Part shown: one piece after another, positions 63,637 to 64,000 of the stretch
How the letters are laid out: the number at the start of each line of letters is the position of its first letter
How positions within the stretch are numbered: the first letter of the stretch is position 1
NCBI RefSeq assembly: GCF_008329715.1
Contig: NZ_VTSR01000017.1
Location: forward strand, 1-64,000
Origin: Gimesia chilikensis
Lineage (GTDB): Bacteria; Planctomycetota; Planctomycetia; Planctomycetales; Planctomycetaceae
Direction: 5' to 3'
Length of the DNA: 64,000 nucleotides
The notes under the pieces: model-generated
The model's database searches: none
The model's input: the letters and a program-made list of their open reading frames with translations, nothing else
Told to the model about the DNA's origin: nothing
Made by a program: the position numbers and the translations under genes

Positions 63637-64000
63637 ATGGCCAATTCAAACTCTTCGAACGATCTGACCACCGCAACCATTCTTATCTTCGGAGCCTCAG
63701 GCGATTTGACCGCCCGTAAGTTAATTCCATCACTCTATGATCTGTGGAGTGAAGGTTACCTCTGTGAAAATCTGCCGATCATTGGTCTGGCACGTCGCTC
63801 CAAGACGGATGAAGAGTTCCGCAACGAGCAGCGCGACACCGTCTCACAGTTCACCCGCACCGGGACAGTCACCGATGAAAAATGGGAACAGTTTTCGAAA
63901 CGGCTCTACTACCGGGAAGTCGATATCACAGACGAGAGCGATCACGTCCACCTCAAGGACACGATCGAAGCGGTCGAACGGGAAACTTTAGGGGACACGA
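63637..64000 (+). CDS. zwf: Glucose-6-phosphate 1-dehydrogenase, 5' part
   Basis: The frame is open from ATG at 63637 to the window edge (121 codons). ATILIFGASGDLTARKLIPSLY is the NADP-binding start of G6PD; IIGLARRSKTDEEFR and YYREVDI follow the family. First enzyme of the oxidative pentose phosphate pathway, making NADPH. The catalytic region lies outside the window. Confidence 0.93.
   Translation, partial: MANSNSSNDLTTATILIFGASGDLTARKLIPSLYDLWSEGYLCENLPIIGLARRSKTDEEFRNEQRDTVSQFTRTGTVTDEKWEQFSKRLYYREVDITDESDHVHLKDTIEAVERETLGDT

Overview
The window reads as planctomycete chromosome, probably Gimesia-like (inference). The reasons are a prepilin-type DUF1559 protein, a GYF_2-domain membrane protein, multi-EF-hand exported proteins, DUF1573, a TPR/ExbB/ExbD/ExbD block and a YacL-type PIN-TRAM protein. 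No taxonomic marker was searched.

Layout. 1-8302 is mostly ordinary planctomycete surface and metabolic genes: EF-hand protein, GT-C membrane glycosyltransferase, DUF1559 plus GYF_2 pair, esterase, DegT aminotransferase. 8327-37570 is a long, AT-richer accessory zone full of broken insertion sequences: three copies and extra ends of one IS3-family element, two copies of an IS407-group element, and one IS4-family element. Between them lie cargo genes: two cysteine-rich exported paralogues, a DUF1573/GT-C group, a five-gene operon of unknown function (18907-23303), a 1538-residue nuclease-NTPase-repeat protein that looks like an antiviral STAND protein (25206-29822), a broken integrase, and a three-gene operon whose first gene fuses a complete ribosomal protein bL10 to an unknown domain (30870-33768). 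A secreted DUF2235 hydrolase and a decayed solenoid gene follow.

38004-46255 is GC-richer and holds the most exciting locus. It encodes a complete ubiquitin-like conjugation set: a beta-grasp ubiquitin-like protein, an E2-like protein fused to a cysteine-rich RING/treble-clef-like region, a JAMM peptidase and a ThiF-type E1. These sit behind a DUF1257-DUF2997-Ycf46-like AAA+ module, an XRE repressor on the opposite strand and several small plasmid-type proteins. Hairpins and intrinsic terminators punctuate the locus. The expected logic is activation (E1), transfer (E2, perhaps with a built-in E3-like zinc region), trimming or removal (JAMM) and remodelling (AAA+).

An excisionase-like protein and an intact tyrosine recombinase (47592-49076) lie beside the 3' end of tRNA-Ser(CGA) at 49282-49366, which looks like the integration site of an island extending leftward. 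Beyond the tRNA the content is core-like: TPR proteins with ExbB/ExbD/ExbD, PIN-TRAM, Nudix, GNAT, a PQQ-like protein, a TPR lipoprotein, IspG and the start of glucose-6-phosphate dehydrogenase.
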